Source: Paramecium pentaurelia
Taxonomy: Eukaryota; Ciliophora; Oligohymenophorea; Peniculida; Parameciidae
Assembly (NCBI GenBank): GCA_905183005.1
Contig: CAJJDO010000066.1
Span: 62,001-126,000, forward strand
Direction of reading: 5' to 3'
Length of the DNA stretch: 64,000 nt
Shown: piece after piece, positions 49,850-63,412 of the stretch
Numbering within the stretch: the first letter of the stretch is position 1
How the letters are laid out: the number at the start of each line of letters is the position of its first letter
The notes under the pieces: generated by a model
Told to the model about the DNA's origin: nothing
The model's input: the letters and a program-made list of their open reading frames with translations, nothing else
The model's database searches: none
Made by a program: the position numbers and the translations under genes

Positions 49850-51519
49850 ATGTAAGGTCTGAAGTTAAAGTAGTAGATTGGATTGATCTTAAGAAAAGAC
49901 TTTGATGCTATGCCTTTAATCAAATAATTGATGGATGAATCCTTGAATTAGCCTTTGTTACTTTTAAATGATGAAGAATAAATGTGGACTTAAATCTAGA
50001 GGGCAATTGAAATTTTAAATCAAAAGAGTCTTAAAAAGTTAAAATAAATAGAGGAAAGAGCAACAAAAATAGCAGGTCAAGTAGTAGAAGAGTAAGAGGA
50101 GGAAGGTTAGACTGAAGAATAGGAATAATTGGAATAATAATCAAATTAAGATGGGGAAGGAGACGATGAGCAATAGGAGGTCAATGAAGAGGATGTGAAT
50201 GAGTAAGAGGATGAACATCAAGAGATGGAATAAGAATTTGATGAGGATGGAGGAAATTTTAGATTTGAGAAAAAGTAAAAATAAAAGGATGATTTTGATG
50301 AATTTGAGAAATACATGCAAGATTATGATGATGGAAAGATGGGTAAAATTGATTTAGATGATGAGGAGATTGATGAGGATGAGGTAGATGAAGAAGAAAA
50401 TGAAGAAGAAAATGATGAAAATAATAATGAAGGGTAATAAATTATATAGATAATATGATAGTGAGGATTCAGTATTTGATGATATGAGAGAAGAAGAATT
50501 AGAATAAGCATAAGAATAAGAATAAGATTAGGAAGAAGAATAAGTAAATAATGTTATTGAGGAAGAAGATGAAGAAATCAAAAACTTAGAAGAACAAAGA
50601 TTGAAAAAAAAAGATTGGCAATTTGTAGGTGAAGTGTAAGCTAGATAGAGACCATTAAACTCTTTAATTGAATAGGATTTAGATTTTGATGTGAATAGAA
50701 AAGTATTAGAAGAAACAACTCCAGAGTAATTAAATAAATTGATAGAAATGATCAAGTAAATAAGTTTATTAATTAAATTATAGAAAGAGAGTCTAAGATG
50801 AATTGTTTGATGATAGATAGAAAGTGTAAATTAATTTGCATTCTCTTGAGAAACCAGTTGATTAGGTTGATACAAATAAGTCACAGTTTGGATTAGCTGA
50901 ATTATATGAAAGACAATTTAAACAAGCATTAGGATTACCAACAAATACTAGTGAATAGAAATTGAAACAAGAGTTATTTGAATAATTTAGAGACTTATGT
51001 TATAAATTGGATTCATTGACTAATTTAAACTTTGAACCAAGAGGATTTGTGAAATAAGCAGAAGTTCAAGTGTTGGATAATAATGTGGTTTAGAGAGAGG
51101 AGAAAGTGCCAATAACAGCAAGAGGAGAATAATAAGAGGATGTAGAGAAGATCAAGAAGGCAGGTTTTTTATCTAAGGAGGAGGCAGATCATTCATTGAA
51201 TAAGAAGGGTAGAAGAATGGCTAAATAGAGAAAGAGAAATAAGGAGAGAGAGAAGAGAAGAAGTGGTTTAGTTAAGAAATTGGAAAGTAGAGGTGAGACT
51301 AAGTTTATGTATAATCAACATCAATAAGGGAAGAAATAGATGAGTTTCATTAAGTAATAAAAAAATAAGGAGAGTGTTAAATTTGATAAGACTAGTACTT
51401 TTTTTAAGAATTTGTAGGAGAGTGGAGTAAATAGATAAGGAGATATTAAAAATAAGAAAGGTGGAGATAAACCAAGTGGAGATATAAAAAGTAAGTCTAA
51501 ATAAATAAAAAAGCAATGA
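49850..51519 (+). CDS. MPP10: U3 snoRNP protein MPP10
   Basis: 537 residues with introns 50434-50461 and 50756-50783. The first 200 residues become a strongly acidic Glu/Asp/Gln tract, as in other MPP10 proteins. The conserved half begins at KKKDWQFVGEVQARQRPLNS (family signature W.L.GEV.A..RP.NSLLE), then QFGLAELYERQFKQALGLP, LFEQFRDLCYKLDSLTNLNF, and a lysine-rich C-terminus with KKGRRMAKQRKRNKERE. MPP10 with Imp3 and Imp4 acts in the SSU processome for 18S rRNA maturation in the nucleolus. About 50 bp separate its stop from the next plus-strand gene. Confidence 0.92.
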
Positions 51520-51566
51520 ATATTTTTGTTTATAATTTATAATTTATATATTATATTTATAAATAA

Positions 51567-53058
51567 ATGTTTTAGAATGATGGTAATGGTTAGTCACCTA
51601 ATTGGTGTTCATATGAAAAACAAGCAGTAAAAGTAATTCGTAATAATGCAAATTAATGTCCAGCAATAAAAAATCATACATCTATTCATTATAAGAAATA
51701 GATCTTTATATTTGGAGGGTATGATTCTAAAAAAAATCACAACGACATTCATATATATAAGGATGGAAATTGGACAAAATGTAAAGCTAATGGTAGAATT
51801 CCAGAGAGTAGAAATGGACATACTGCTACAGTTGTAGATAATAAGATGTATGTAATTGGTGGATGGTTGGGAAGTGGAACTTATGCTAGTAGAGATGTTT
51901 ATGTATTAGATTTGGATTGTTTGTTTTGGACACTTGTTAATACAATGGGAGAAGTATGATTTAAAAATATATTAAAGGTTCCAGGTCCATGTAATATGCA
52001 TAGTGCAGATTTAATTGGTTAATTAATATTCATCTTCAGAGGAGGGGATGGGAAGGATTATTTGAATGATTTACATAGTTTCAATACAAAAACCAATATG
52101 TGGAAATTAGTATAAACAGCAGAAAATTAGAGACCTCCACCAAGAGCTAATCATAGTTCAGCAGTGTGGCAAAATAAATTATATATCTTTGGAGGTTGGG
52201 ATGGTTCAAAAAGATTAAATGATTTACATTGTTATGATATAACAACCAATAGATGGAGTGAACTAAAACCAATTCAATCTCCTAGTGCCAGAGCAGGAAT
52301 GTGCATGACTACTATAGATAATAAGATATACTTATTTGGTGGGAGTGGACCATAAACTACATGTTTTGGAGATTTGTAATGTTATGATCCTATTAAAAAT
52401 GCATGGACTATTATAGAACTTTAAGATGAAGAATAATTTGATAAAGCTAGAGCTGGTCATAGTATGACTGCTATTGGTAATCTTATTTATATTTTTGGTG
52501 GATCTTGTGGATCTCATTATTTTAAGGATTACTTTATTATTGATACAGATCCACCTCCAAACATTTCTATGACTGATTTCAATAATATATCTATTAATTA
52601 GTATTTTAGAGGATTTTTCAATTAGTCTAAATACAGTGATATCATTTTTGTTATAGAAGATAAACAATTGTATGCACATAAAATAATATTATCTCGATAT
52701 GAAATGTTCAATAAGATGTTTGAATGGGAATACAAAAATCAATAATAAAAAGTTTATATAAATGATTGTTCTTCCTTTATTTTTGAATAGTTGTTATACT
52801 TCATTTACACAGGAGATGTAAGTGTAATTTCTATTTTAGTTATAATGTGATTAATTTTAATAATCAATTGAATACTATAGATAATTATTGTAAATGGCTG
52901 ATTATTACCTCATACCAGATTTAAAGTCATTATGCGAGAAATAATTGTCTTTGTTGATAGATAGCACTAATCTGACTAAAATTAAGCTTTATGCAGAATA
53001 AATGAATGCCAATTAATTGATAAAATTTTGTGAGTGGTATGAAAACCATAATAACTGA
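51567..53058 (+). CDS. Kelch-repeat protein with C-terminal BTB domain
   Basis: 481 residues, introns 51954-51977 and 52818-52839. About six kelch repeats fill residues 20-340, with motifs IFIFGGYDSKKNHNDIHIY, MYVIGGWLGSGTYASRDVYV, LYIFGGWDGSKRLNDLHCYD and IYIFGGSCGSHYFKDYF. A BTB/POZ domain follows: KYSDIIFVIEDKQLYAHKII, LYFIYTGD, LLQMADYYLIPDLKSLCEKQ. The order (kelch first, BTB last) matches the LZTR1/Dictyostelium-type arrangement rather than the animal KLHL order. A role as a Cullin-3 substrate adaptor is inferred from the BTB domain. It converges with the S28 peptidase gene (30 bp between stops). Confidence 0.92.
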
Positions 53059-53088
53059 TTATATATATATTTCTTTAATATTTATTAT

Positions 53089-54552
53089 TCACTGAATCAG
53101 AATTTTGCTCCAAAATTAATCATGCCATTATTTAAATGTGTTCTTTATAGTTTATCTAGTTTATGTGAGAATAGCTGGATCATTAACACTTGGAGCTCCC
53201 AAATCAACACAATGAGCACAATCATCACAATCAATTAAATATGTTATAACTTTGCTATTAGTCTTAGTTTTATTAGTCAATGAAGCTCTTTGCCAAGGAT
53301 CTTCACCTCCATTAGTCATAATTAAATGATCAACATTCAAGTTTAATCCTCCAAAATAAGCTTCAGTTACTCTTACATCTGGCCAAATTAATTCTCCTTA
53401 AGAATAAGCATCATTACACCATTCTCTCCACCAATCCAATGTTAATTCATAAGATCTTAAAGAATTTTTATTCTATCATAATTATTATATATACTTATGG
53501 AGGTGTTTATAAATAAGCGACTTCAGTGCAGCATTAGAAATACCATTGACGATTTTGAGAGTTCTCATCAATTGTCTCGTTTCTTAAATAATATGCACCA
53601 TATTGTTTATAACTATCTCCTTAAGATAATGATATTTCTCTAATGTATTCAGCCATTCTCTCAACAGATGGTAAGGATTCAAGAGTTTGACAGAATTCTG
53701 TTCTCTATCCTTATTAGATCATTTAAACAATGGTGTCAGCCCAGAACCATCTGAATTCATTATCTGTCATCTTTCCACATCTATATGATTCTTTAAATGC
53801 TTATTTAGTATTAAAGTTCTTCAAATTCTTATCTACATAACTATTCAACAACTGTAAATATAATGGACATCTAGAGGTGTTAATTCAGATATATATACTA
53901 TTCACCACTCTTACTTGTACTCTTTCTAATTTGATCATCAAATTACCAAAAGTCAAGAATTGTGTTGATGACTCCACTACTAGCCAAATTACCAACAGTC
54001 AAATGAGGATATTTGTATCTAAACCAAGCTGATAAAGCCCCTGGATATGAACCCCCAATTGCATACCTATATATTAAGATATCATATATACCAAGGCAAT
54101 GTAGAATCAATGTTATGTAATTGAAGTCTCTTCATTTACAATATAAAATAAGCGAGATCATCTAAAGCTTGATGAACATTTAAATAAGATAAGTTCTCTA
54201 AACTCCATGAATCTTCTCCAAATGGTTAAGATTGTCCATAGAATCTGTGTTCTAATGCTATAACAATTGCACCTAAATCCTTAGCCAATTAAAAGGAGAA
54301 TGAGTTATCACCTACTCCTTAACAATTCCATTCTCCACAAATATATAAGATAACTCCACCTTTAGTGGGATTAAAATATTAAGAATACACATGGTATCTT
54401 TATTTCCATGTCTGATTATTGGCTGGGTCACTGTGATCCAAAAGCTATGTAAATTGAAAAGTCTGTTTAGTTTCTGTAAATGGTCCTTACGTCAATACAT
54501 GAGGAGCAATTGCGTAAGAGCAAATAGTTAATGCTGACAAAATCAAATACAT
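53089..54552 (-). CDS. Serine carboxypeptidase S28 family (Pro-X/thymus-type)
   Basis: 462 residues with introns 53473-53494, 53871-53898 and 54067-54091. A hydrophobic signal peptide (MYLILSALTICSYAIA) leads into FQFTQLLDHSDPANNQTWKQ, the family's opening motif. Next come GVILYICGEWNCQG and LEHRFYGQSQPF. The catalytic serine is in YAIGGSYPGALSAWFRYKYP, the aspartate in TNGGEDPWQR and the histidine in CDDCAHCVDL. All three catalytic residues are present, so this is likely an active lysosomal or secreted exopeptidase releasing residues after proline. Several cysteines fit disulfides of a secreted enzyme. Confidence 0.93.
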
Positions 54553-54669
54553 AATTTAATAAATAAATTACATAATATCAATTAAAATGATATATAATAC
54601 CATCATAAAAATAATCACTTGTTGAACATTCCAAAATAAAGAATATTTTTATATCAATTAAATTAAATA

Positions 54670-55511
54670 TCATTCAATATCATCTTTATTCATTGATAGT
54701 TTATTCTAACAATTTTATATATACTATTGGACTTCTTTTTTATTGTCTGAATGAGGAAATTGGATCAAAAGTGACTTAAACAATTAAATAGCAGATTGGT
54801 AATCTTGTAATTCATAATTTGCTCTTCCTTTTATCAATAGAGCTATTTTACTTCAGATGCCCTACCTTTTTCATTCTCATTATCAAAACTTAAAGCCTCA
54901 TCACACATCTAATCTGCCATGCCCCATTCCTTTAATTTTATATGACAAACTGCTCTATTTGAATATGACTTGCTTATTTCCTTTAATATTTTTTTCTTAT
55001 ACTCTTACTATTAATCTTCCACTTTAATTCTACTAATCAATTAATAGATAGAGATGGCTGGAATATAATTTTATTTTTGAAATATCATTCCAGCATATTT
55101 CCTTACTTCATCAATGTATTATTCTATTTATAACTAGTTTAATGAATCTATTTCTTAATACACAAAGGTTCTCTCTATATTGATAAGCCAATATTATCTC
55201 TTCTACATTTTCAATGGTATCATATTATCTATATAGACATCAATCTCTTTTTATGTGAGAGCATAAACTTCGCTAACTTCAAAAAATGCCTATTCTCCTT
55301 TCAACATGGTTCTGAGAGCACTAGAGAGGGCAAGAGGAATAGAATTTGAATTTTCAAATAAAACTACTGTTCTAAAGGTATCTGTTTATTGTGTTATTTA
55401 TTGACCTTCTTCATCAAATTCTGTGAAAGTGTAACAAATAAATTCAGAATCAAAATTAATTGATCCCAAACCTTGAATTTCAAGATCAGAAGAGTGGTAT
55501 TTCCATAACAT
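54670..55511 (-). CDS. FKBP-like TPR cochaperone
   Basis: 272 residues with one 23-nt intron. Residues about 1-125 resemble an FKBP domain: LWKYHSSDLEIQ, SIPLALSSALRTMLKGEQAF, FFEVSEVYAL, and YWLINIERTF as its last strand. The aromatic pocket residues of active prolyl isomerases are not obvious, so isomerase activity is doubtful. From about 150 there are three TPR units: KYAGMIFQKQNYIPAISIYQ, SYSNRAVCHIKLKEWGMADQ, KGRANYELQDYQSAIQLFKS. The plan is that of AIP/FKBP38-type Hsp90/Hsp70 cochaperones. The start is 83 bp from the divergent PP1 gene. Confidence 0.78.
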
Positions 55512-55594
55512 ATCCTCTATAATAGTTTACTTGTGTGATTAGTGAATTGATTGCATCTGATATATATATTGATTTAAATTTTAAATTATAATAT

Positions 55595-56690
<1,096 letters not shown>

Positions 56691-56763
56691 ATCATCATCT
56701 ATTATAATAATTAAATTTAGACATTTCATCCACAATATATTTTTAATGATAAATTAATAGTAA

Positions 56764-57641
56764 ATGACATAAATTGATCTAAAAGCAATAGAAATGTTAT
56801 TTGCTTTGTTACTATTCAGTTGCTTAACCTATATATGGTTTACATTCATATCATTTAAGTTCACAATTATTATTGTTCTAACATTTAGTTCCCTTTTTGT
56901 TATGTTGAAAATAAGATGGATAAGAATTAAAAAAAAAGGATTTCTAAATAATGTTTCAAATAAGTTAAGAAAGATATTATTGGAGAGATCCTTGTTTGAT
57001 ATATTGTGTGATATATGGTATTTTGAAACAATAAAGAGACATGTAAGAGTATTTTTAAGTCCATTTCTAATTAAAAAAACTCCAGAAGAGATCATAGAAT
57101 CATTTGAAGATATCAATCCTTAATTGAAGGAAGCAATTTTAAGAAAAGGAACTATTAATTTATTTCCTGAACCAATTAAAAGAGAATTAGTAGAAAATTA
57201 TATACAAGAAGAAGATCAATTATAGATTAATTAGGATAAATAATTGCATTAATAAGTAATTTAACAACCAGTTAAGGTTGAACATTGGGATAGATATGGA
57301 GATTATGAATAATATACATAAAGAAATAGAAAAAATAACTCACAAACTTTATTACATGTTGTCTCTTTGTTAATGCATAAACCAATAGTGAACAAGGAAA
57401 GTCATAAATTGAATTTAAGAAAGTATTATGATATCAACAATTTTATAGATTATCAAATAAAACAAAATCCTTATTGATTGGATCAATTATCTGTATAATG
57501 ATTCAAATGTATTTATCGAAATCTTCAAGAAGAATCTATCAAAAGGCATTTACAGTCTTATCTTCTATGTCATTATTGGCATTAGCTTCCACTGCTTTAG
57601 GAGTGATGGCTTTAAGTAATAAAAAATAAAAAACATTATGA
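56764..57641 (+). CDS. Membrane protein of unknown family
   Basis: 283 residues with one 26-nt intron (57423-57448). Two hydrophobic segments near the N-terminus (MLFALLLFSCLTYIWFTFIS and FTIIIVLTFSSLFVMLKI) are followed by a basic amphipathic region (KKKGFLNNVSNKLRKILLER), a polar middle, and two more near the C-terminus (SLLIGSIICIMIQMYL and FTVLSSMSLLALASTALGVM). The hairpin-like N-terminal pair plus amphipathic helix recalls ER-shaping proteins, but I recognise no family. It starts 73 bp after PP1 on the same strand. Confidence 0.65.
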
Positions 57642-57700
57642 TTTTTATTAAAATATATATATATATATATAACAAATATATAAATTTAATATAATTTTAC

Positions 57701-59446
57701 ATGAAAGAAAATCTTAAAACTGACACAAGTGATGTGATTTTTAAAAGAGAAGCCACTCGTTCTTTAAAATAAATTTGCAGCTCTCAAATCTTTTTTGAGA
57801 ACAAAAGACCTTCAACCAAATAATCTCTTTATTAAAAAACAAGTCAGAATTAAATAAGAGTATCTCATTTCTAAACTCAAATTATACATAGAAATAATCT
57901 ATTTATATAAAATGATAAGAATAATACCATTATATCTGGAAATACTTATATTACTAAAGCTATGGAGTACTCTTACTTAAGAATTTGTTGCGAAAATTTA
58001 ATAGCACCATTTGGTTGTTAAGTTCAATGTTCTAGTGAATTCTAATTAATGATTTCATAAATTCATCCATTCCCAACTAATTATAATTGTGAGTAAATGA
58101 TTAATAATAGAGGATTTGTTGTTTCAGTAATAAAAGGTGAATTTATTTATATTTCAGCCATTACTAGAAAAGATTCAGAACTTTAATTCAATCTCTTATT
58201 TAATATACAATTTGAAGAAATTTAAAGAGTTAAAACTCTTTAAGATACACCATCATCAAATGATTTCTTATAAATGTTTAAATTATCTCATTCCAAATCT
58301 TTTTAATAAATAATCAATACAAATAAGGAATAAGCAGCAATTAAAAAAAATAGATATTAAGATGAAATATCAAGGTCAGAAAGATTCTTAAAAGTATTAT
58401 CAACTAGGAACTTTTAAAGATAATCTAAGACACAAGCTAAAATTTAAAAGCAATATCAAATAAAAGCTAAGAAACTCTCTAATTAAGAAAAAATCCTTAC
58501 AAAAATTATAGATGACAAGAAAAGACAAAAAATCATTTTTGAATAATAATGGGCCATCATTATTTATCTTATAAATATGAGTTCAAGAGTATTTAATTTA
58601 TTTTGTCATAAAAAGTAAATAATGAAAAAGAATAGATTAGTAGCATTTAGAATTAAATCATTATTAAAATAAATGAAAAAAACAATCATATGTTCAAAAG
58701 GAGATACATTAGATACACGAGTTTTAGTTGATAGTTTTATGTCAATTAAGGCTAAAACCAAAACTATTAGAAATAACCTAAGAATGCACTAAATTTAAAT
58801 ATTATTACCAATTTTATCATAAAGATCTAAAATTTACAAACTAAAAATGTAAATGTTAAAATTAGGAGACAAATTTTAAATTATCAAAAAACATATCTCT
58901 TAATTTGAAGAAAATTATACAAAATATAAAAGTGATATGATAATCAAATGGGATAATCTGAATGAAAAGATTAAGGATGAAGAAATCAAATGGAAATAAG
59001 CTGCTTTGAGAAATAAAGGATTAGTGATTTGGTTTTAAGTTTTGAAAGATAAGGATTTGGCTTAATAAATGAGAAAATGTTTTATATTTGAATTAATGAG
59101 AGATAGAATAAGATAGCATATAAAGGATTAATAATAAGTTAAGAAATATAGAATGGATTTAAAATATTATAAATAGAAATTGAGAGTTTGTAGAGATTTT
59201 ACAGAAGCTACTACTTTTCGAGGAGAAATCTTTAGATTAACAAATGATATATATGCTATGCATATGAAAAATCAATTATTTATGCATGTTGATGTTGAGA
59301 AATATTTTCATATGTTAGTAAGTAAATATACAATTCTAATTGATGAATCTGAAAATTTACCTCGTGATTTATAAATTTAATAGAGATAGAAATAAAGACA
59401 ATCTAGACTTACACTAAGGAGAGTTACAAGAAAATCTAAAATTTGA
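57701..59446 (+). CDS. Basic coiled-coil-rich protein, unknown
   Basis: 581 residues, one exon, TGA at 59444. The first 240 residues include a possibly folded part (YLRICCENLIAPFGCQVQCS, VSVIKGEFIYISAITRKD); the remainder is very rich in Lys, Gln and Ile, with long basic helices (QKQYQIKAKKLSNQEKILTK). The last 150 residues contain WKQAALRNKGLVIWFQVLKD and CRDFTEATTFRGEIFRLTND. No named domain recognised. The high basic content suggests a nucleic-acid or microtubule partner, which is speculation. Confidence 0.68.
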
Positions 59447-59532
59447 TCAAATAATCTCTTTATTTATTAATATTTATTATAAAACATACAATATTAATTA
59501 AACACGTACTAAATCGTATATATATATATATA

Positions 59533-60083
59533 TCATTATTATTTATCCTCTCTTTTTTTGCTTGCAAATGTTTTTTATCTCTACAATTCCTTTTTCTTTA
59601 ATTTCTATAGTTCATTTCTTTTTTATCTTCTTTCTTTATTTCTTAATTTCTTAGCTTTCAATCTCTATTAAGTCTTAGATTTTGCATTAGGTTGAGTTGG
59701 CAATAGAACAGGTTTTTTCTAAATAGACAATAACTTACTTTATTTTATTTCTATTGATCATGACAATATAAACGATAAATGTTTGACAATGAATCAGCAA
59801 ATTTATTTATTTACTATTTATTTGAAGATGTAGATATTGTTAATTTTTGTGTTTATGATCTAATGATGATTTCATTAACATCATTAGCTGTTTTGATTTC
59901 ATTCAATAATTGTTATTTCTATTTTCTTTTCAATCTCTTTCTAAGTTGTGGATATTGTTCTTTCAAATCTAAAATATGATAAATAAGTTTAATACTTCTC
60001 TTTATAGTTAATTTAATTATTTTCTCACCATTAAACAATTTAGACATTTAACTTAAGAAACTATCAGGTTTCTTCTTTCCCAT
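59533..60083 (-). CDS. Lysine-rich basic protein, possibly nucleolar
   Basis: 176 residues with one 20-nt intron (59719-59738). The start MGKKKPDSFLSQMSKLFNG is followed by a helical region (LDLKEQYPQLRKRLKRKQKQ), a Ser/Thr/Gln linker, and an extremely basic C-terminal helix (RLKAKKLRNKERRQKRNELQ, KLKKKELQRQKTFASKKRED). Such tails are common in ribosome-biogenesis factors, but no family motif is certain. A plus-strand ORF on the opposite strand (59779-59979) is a shadow. Confidence 0.6.
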
Positions 60084-60231
60084 TTTATTTAAAATTAATA
60101 ATATTATATTATATATAATGTTCCCAATAATAACTCATTAATATGTTAGTATGATCAAATACTTTCTCATAGACAACATCAACTTTACCATAATAGCAGA
60201 ACTCTGTCAATATTAATAAGGCTTATTGCTT

Positions 60232-60886
60232 TCAAAGTGCCTTAATTAATTTCTGAATATTTGATATAAAATCAACAATAGCTAGAATAAATGGATCCTT
60301 ATTCATAATTTAAAAAATATATTTAATCTTACAGCACTTGAAAGTACAACAAAAATATATAAGTTTGTTATGTATAATATCTTTGTTAATAGATTCAATC
60401 TAAATGATTTAACTATGATTCATTTTATATTGTCTACCATCATAAATGATTCCTGATTTATCTAACATTACTACATTTACCAGACTCTATTTATAACCAA
60501 TTTCAAATCCTTTCACATTCTTTTTGTTAATTTTAGATAGTTGTCACCATACATCAAATCAATATACAAACTATTTATCCATTTTAGGATTAGATCTATA
60601 CCATACAATTCATTAAATTATAAAAAAAAGGATGGTAGATTATGATTAATTCAACACTGATGTTATTGATCTTTAAATATATTCACTTTTATAATTGATT
60701 TTGTACTATGAGTTCCCTTGATTAATACAACATCATAAAAATACTTGATTATGAGAATTGATAAAAGATTTCATTAGAGTGATGAATTTAACATAATTTC
60801 GAACTATTAATTTAAAGCAAGAGTATAAAAATAAACTAATACTTTGTAGATAATTGATTATTCGCATTGTTAGATACATCTTTCAT
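60232..60886 (-). other. Unresolved minus-strand coding-like region
   Basis: Parts of this region read as protein on the minus strand (for example ILAIVDFISNIQKLIKAL before TGA at 60232, and GFEIGYKQSLVNVVMLDKSG). I could not connect them with introns of normal size without in-frame TGA codons. Two frames compete and neither is supported by a known family. It may be a gene with introns I failed to place, a decaying gene, or non-coding DNA. Divergent from the WD40 gene at 61160. Confidence 0.25.
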
Positions 60887-61159
60887 GATATTTCTATATA
60901 AAATAATCGGATAATTATATAATAAAATGTACTTATAACTTTTAAATAATTTGAACTCACTTTAGATAAGTAAGATAAATGGATAATATTGCAAAATGTT
61001 CTTTCCCAATAGTGAAAAAAAGGGACAAACATTATTATTATTATTCACTTGATTCTAATTAAACCCATCAATTATTAGTGATAAATATTATTGACTTACA
61101 TATTATTTATAATAAAATGATATTTTTCAATTATTTCTTATCAGTATTATATATTATAA

Positions 61160-62701
61160 ATGTTGTAATCATTTGCTAGCAATGTTAATTGTCCAAATCA
61201 TAATTAACCCATCACTTATATTGATACCAAGAAAGACACACCCATCAATAATAGGGCTAAATGTTTAAATTGTATTCCTTTGAATGATGCTGTTCAATTA
61301 AAAATTGCTCTAGAAAAATTTAAGAAATTGAAAGAAGATGAAAAATAATAGATTAGAAATTATAGAAAAAACAAAATCTATGATTTCTTAGAATTCAAGA
61401 AAGTTATTCATCAACTTTCTGAATCCATTTCATAATCTCTTAATGAAATTAGTAAATAGATCAATGAAAGAATTGAAAAAATTGTTAGTGTTATTCAATA
61501 AGCATAATCAGTACAATGGCAATTTGATATTAATGAATATTTGACCATAAGTGGATTGCAGAATATAGGATTATAATTGAGTTAGTAAGGAAATGAATTT
61601 TCTCTTATTAAAGCTGGTTACTCTGTAGTTTAAATGAAAAAGGAGTAACAATTACAGACCACTCTATCTAACTATTAAAATAATATTAAATCTATCCAAA
61701 GTAATATGGAAATACTTAAAGAATCACTAACAACCAATCTTATTATAAATGAAGAGATAGTAGGGAAAGCTCCTTAAAAAGAGAAATGCTTAGCTACAGC
61801 CTTTAATAAAGATAATTCTATAATGATAAGTACATCAGAAGAATTAATTAAGGTTTGGGCCTTCGACAATGGTAAATTAGAATTATTCCAAACATTAAAA
61901 GGTCATGATAAGGAAGTCACCTGTCTATATTTCAGTCGTAAGAATAATTGGTTCATATCTGGAAGTCGAGATAAAACACTTAGAATTTGGAAAGAGTTTA
62001 GTAATAGTGAATGGGGATGTATATAGATTTTAGAAGGCAATAGTTTTTGCATTAATTGTGTTATTATGAACTAATATGAAGATCAGATCATATCTAGTAG
62101 AGATGATAATAAAATCAAGGTATGGATGCAAGAATCCTTACTGACATCATAATAACCACAATGGAAATGTTATTAAACTCTACAGGATCATAAAAAGGAT
62201 GTTTACTCTTTAAGTTTAAGCTCATCTGGCACTATGTTAGTTTCTGGTTCTTATGATAAAACTATAATTATCTATGATATGGATGATTAGTAATAATGGA
62301 GACTTAAGCAAGTAATATCAAATGATTATGAAAATTGGGTACATTCAGTTTGTGTAATCAATGATAAGTTGATTGCAACTAAATTATATAATGGAGTCGT
62401 TATACTTTATCAATATATGGAATCAGTTGAATCATTCGAATAGATTCAAGAATTGGAGCTTAGTAAATCAAAGATGAGTTACTTTGATTTCTTTCACATG
62501 TTCTATAATCAGTAATTGTAATCCATTTTCTGTCGTCATCTAGATTGCATTTACATTTTATTTTAATAAACAACAGGGAGATATGGAGTTCAATAGAAAA
62601 TTACAGATAATTATAGAGGTGGTAGTTTGACTGACAATGGAGAATATATTGCATTATGGAATAACAGTACTAAATAATTAGAAATAAGATAATAAGAGTG
62701 A
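61160..62701 (+). CDS. B-box-like, coiled-coil and WD40 protein
   Basis: 513 residues, one exon. The N-terminus has a degenerate B-box-like zinc site (CPNHNQPITYI...CLNC). A long coiled coil spans about 50-210 (LKIALEKFKKLKEDEKQQ, EISKQINERIEKIVSVIQ). WD40 repeats follow from about 215: LATAFNKDNSIMISTSEE, LKGHDKEVTCLYFSRKNNWF with ISGSRDKTLRIWK, then QDHKKDVYSLSLSSSGTMLV with SGSYDKTIIIYD, and weaker ones to the end. The layout is like TRIM-type proteins without a RING, with WD repeats; function unknown. The stop lies 14 bp before the AATAT array. Confidence 0.82.
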
Positions 62702-62715
62702 ATTGAAATATGTAT

Positions 62716-63370
62716 AATATAATATAATATAATATAATATAATATAATATAATATAATATAATATAATATAATATAATATAATATAATATAATATAATAT
62801 AATATAATATAATATAATATAATATAATATAATATAATATAATATAATATAATATAATATAATATAATATAATATAATATAATATAATATAATATAATAT
62901 AATATAATATAATATAATATAATATAATATAATATAATATAATATAATATAATATAATATAATATAATATAATATAATATAATATAATATAATATAATAT
63001 AATATAATATAATATAATATAATATAATATAATATAATATAATATAATATAATATAATATAATATAATATAATATAATATAATATAATATAATATAATAT
63101 AATATAATATAATATAATATAATATAATATAATATAATATAATATAATATAATATAATATAATATAATATAATATAATATAATATAATATAATATAATAT
63201 AATATAATATAATATAATATAATATAATATAATATAATATAATATAATATAATATAATATAATATAATATAATATAATATAATATAATATAATATAATAT
63301 AATATAATATAATATAATATAATATAATATAATATAATATAATATAATATAATATAATATAATATAATAT
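62716..63370. repeat. Perfect (AATAT)n array, 131 copies
   Basis: 655 bp of uninterrupted AATAT pentamer between the WD40 stop (62701) and the 3' end of the nuclease gene (63413). No substitutions are seen in the printed sequence. It is a pentanucleotide microsatellite; the exact copy number is uncertain because such arrays assemble poorly. Confidence 0.97.
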
Positions 63371-63412
63371 TACATTAAATGAGAATAAGATACATACAAA
63401 AAATTACAAATA

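Noticed and set aside
52332..52679. 115-codon minus-strand ORF.
   Set aside because: It is opposite well-supported kelch repeats and the start of the BTB domain on the plus strand.
56829..57116. 95-codon minus-strand ORF overlapping the membrane protein at 56764-57641.
   Set aside because: The plus-strand gene is longer, spliced in frame and follows PP1; the minus ORF has no extension or signature.
60232..60886. Idea that TGA encodes tryptophan here (giving a continuous frame).
   Set aside because: All other genes in the window end at TGA, and the number of TGAs in that frame is about what chance predicts for AT-rich DNA.
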